NCBI GenBank assembly: GCA_027487585.1
Contig: JAIYDH010000340.1
Span: forward strand, 1 to 34,635
Origin: Rubrivivax sp.
GTDB taxonomy: Bacteria; Pseudomonadota; Gammaproteobacteria; Burkholderiales; Burkholderiaceae_C
Direction of reading: 5' to 3'
DNA: 34,635 nucleotides
Below are positions 33,893-34,635 of the stretch, piece after piece. The notes below the pieces were generated by a model that had not been told where the DNA came from, made no database searches, and worked only from the letters and a program-made list of their open reading frames with translations. Position 1 is the first letter of the stretch. Every line of letters starts with the position of its first letter. The position numbers and the translations under genes were made by a program.

Positions 33893-34635
33893 ATGTCCGC
33901 CGTGCTGCCCGCCCCCGCCGCCCCTGTTGCCGATTCGACGCCGCAGCAGGTGCTGCACGAGGTCTTCGGCTACGCCGCCTTCCGCGGCCAGCAGGCGGCC
34001 GTGGTCGAGCACGCCACGGCCGGCGGCGACGCGCTGGTGCTCATGCCCACCGGCGGCGGCAAGAGCCTGTGCTACCAGGTGCCGGCCATCGTGCGCCACC
34101 GCGCCGGCCACGGCGTCACGGTGGTCGTGAGCCCGCTGATCGCGCTGATGCACGACCAGGTCGGCGCGCTGCACGAGGCCGGCGTGCACGCCGCCTTCCT
34201 GAACAGCACGCTCGATGCCGACGAGGCCCGCCGCGTCGAGCGCGAGCTGATGGCCGGCCGCCTGGTGCTGCTGTACGCCGCGCCCGAGCGCGTGCTCACG
34301 CCGCGCTTCCTGGCGCAGCTGCAAAGCCTGCACGAGCGCGGCCTGCTGAGCCTGTTCGCCATCGACGAGGCGCACTGCGTCAGCCAGTGGGGCCACGATT
34401 TCCGCGAGGAGTACCTGGGCCTGTCGGCCCTGGCCGAGCAGTTCCCGGGCGTGCCTCGCCTGGCACTCACGGCCACCGCCGACGGCCACACACGCGCCGA
34501 CATCGTCGAGCGCCTGGCGCTGCAGACGGCGCGCGTGTTCGTGGCCAGCTTCGACCGGCCGAACATCCGCTACACCATCGCCGAGAAGGACGAGCCGAAG
34601 AAGCAGCTGCTGCGCTTCATCCGCGACGAGCACGA
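33893..34635 (+). CDS. recQ: RecQ DNA helicase, N-terminal part (runs off window)
   Basis: About 247 residues are visible. RecQ is a 3'-5' ATP-dependent helicase in recombination and replication-fork repair and works with SSB. Motifs are RGQQAAVVEH (motif 0), Walker A MPTGGGKS (51-58), PLIALMHDQV, AIDEAHCVSQWGHDFR (DEAH at 158-161, with the RecQ-specific aromatic-rich loop) and LALTATAD. The C-terminal lobe, zinc and HRDC regions lie beyond the window. The ATG at 33893 is chosen as the first in-frame start; no strong RBS is seen. Confidence 0.95.
   Translation, partial: MSAVLPAPAAPVADSTPQQVLHEVFGYAAFRGQQAAVVEHATAGGDALVLMPTGGGKSLCYQVPAIVRHRAGHGVTVVVSPLIALMHDQVGALHEAGVHAAFLNSTLDADEARRVERELMAGRLVLLYAAPERVLTPRFLAQLQSLHERGLLSLFAIDEAHCVSQWGHDFREEYLGLSALAEQFPGVPRLALTATADGHTRADIVERLALQTARVFVASFDRPNIRYTIAEKDEPKKQLLRFIRDEH

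Noticed and set aside
33668..34633. Minus-strand open frame opposite recQ
   Set aside because: The plus strand carries clear RecQ helicase motifs; the minus frame is compositionally biased and also crosses the transposon end.

Overview
The window is bacterial and very GC-rich. Its outer parts look like a Betaproteobacteria/Burkholderiales chromosome: an RND efflux operon, ssb and recQ. This lineage call is an inference from gene content and codon use, not from a marker gene. Between divergent ssb (minus strand) and recQ (plus strand) sits one large insertion of about 28.3 kb (about 5386-33729). I read it as a complete Tn7-like transposon loaded with defence-type cargo. Its transposition genes look visibly AT-richer than the flanks; I have not counted this.

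Left flank (1-5385): a minus-strand operon encodes a periplasmic adaptor, an RND permease, a small DUF2892 membrane protein and the first codons of a CsoR/FrmR-type repressor that runs off the window. A good sigma70-type promoter lies directly at the adaptor start codon, with an ATAC-N8-GTAT operator-like site in its spacer. Next comes ssb, whose start codon is only 16 bp from the transposon end.

Transposon: each end carries three copies of a site of the form GGGCAA-N5/6-TTGTCC, in inverted orientation. The two ends both begin TGC with the first site 8 bases in, as in Tn7. The core (10561-17525, minus strand) is one tightly overlapping operon: an IS481-like DDE-domain protein that has lost two of three catalytic acids, then tnsA, tnsB, tnsC and a long tniQ/tnsD. 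TnsA, TnsB and TnsC keep their catalytic motifs. No TnsE and no CRISPR-Cas genes are present.

Left cargo (5974-10452, plus strand): an ImmA/IrrE metallopeptidase fused to a macro domain; a P-loop kinase fused to an adenylosuccinate synthetase of PurZ type (Ser in place of the catalytic Asp); a DarT-like ADP-ribosyltransferase candidate; and a second P-loop nucleotide kinase. I do not recognise this as a described system. It joins purine (deoxy)nucleotide chemistry with ADP-ribose chemistry.

Right cargo (17631-33600): a DISARM-related array on the minus strand, made of a DrmD-like SNF2 helicase with an N-terminal HTH, a NYN RNase, a DUF1156 DNA methyltransferase, a DUF499 ATPase and a PLD nuclease. 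A divergent HTH-GTPase and an unrecognised 426-aa protein flank it. A candidate small structured RNA with its own promoter and terminator lies between the helicase and NYN genes. The likely logic is modification by the methyltransferase, with the helicase, ATPase and nucleases acting on unmodified or foreign nucleic acid.
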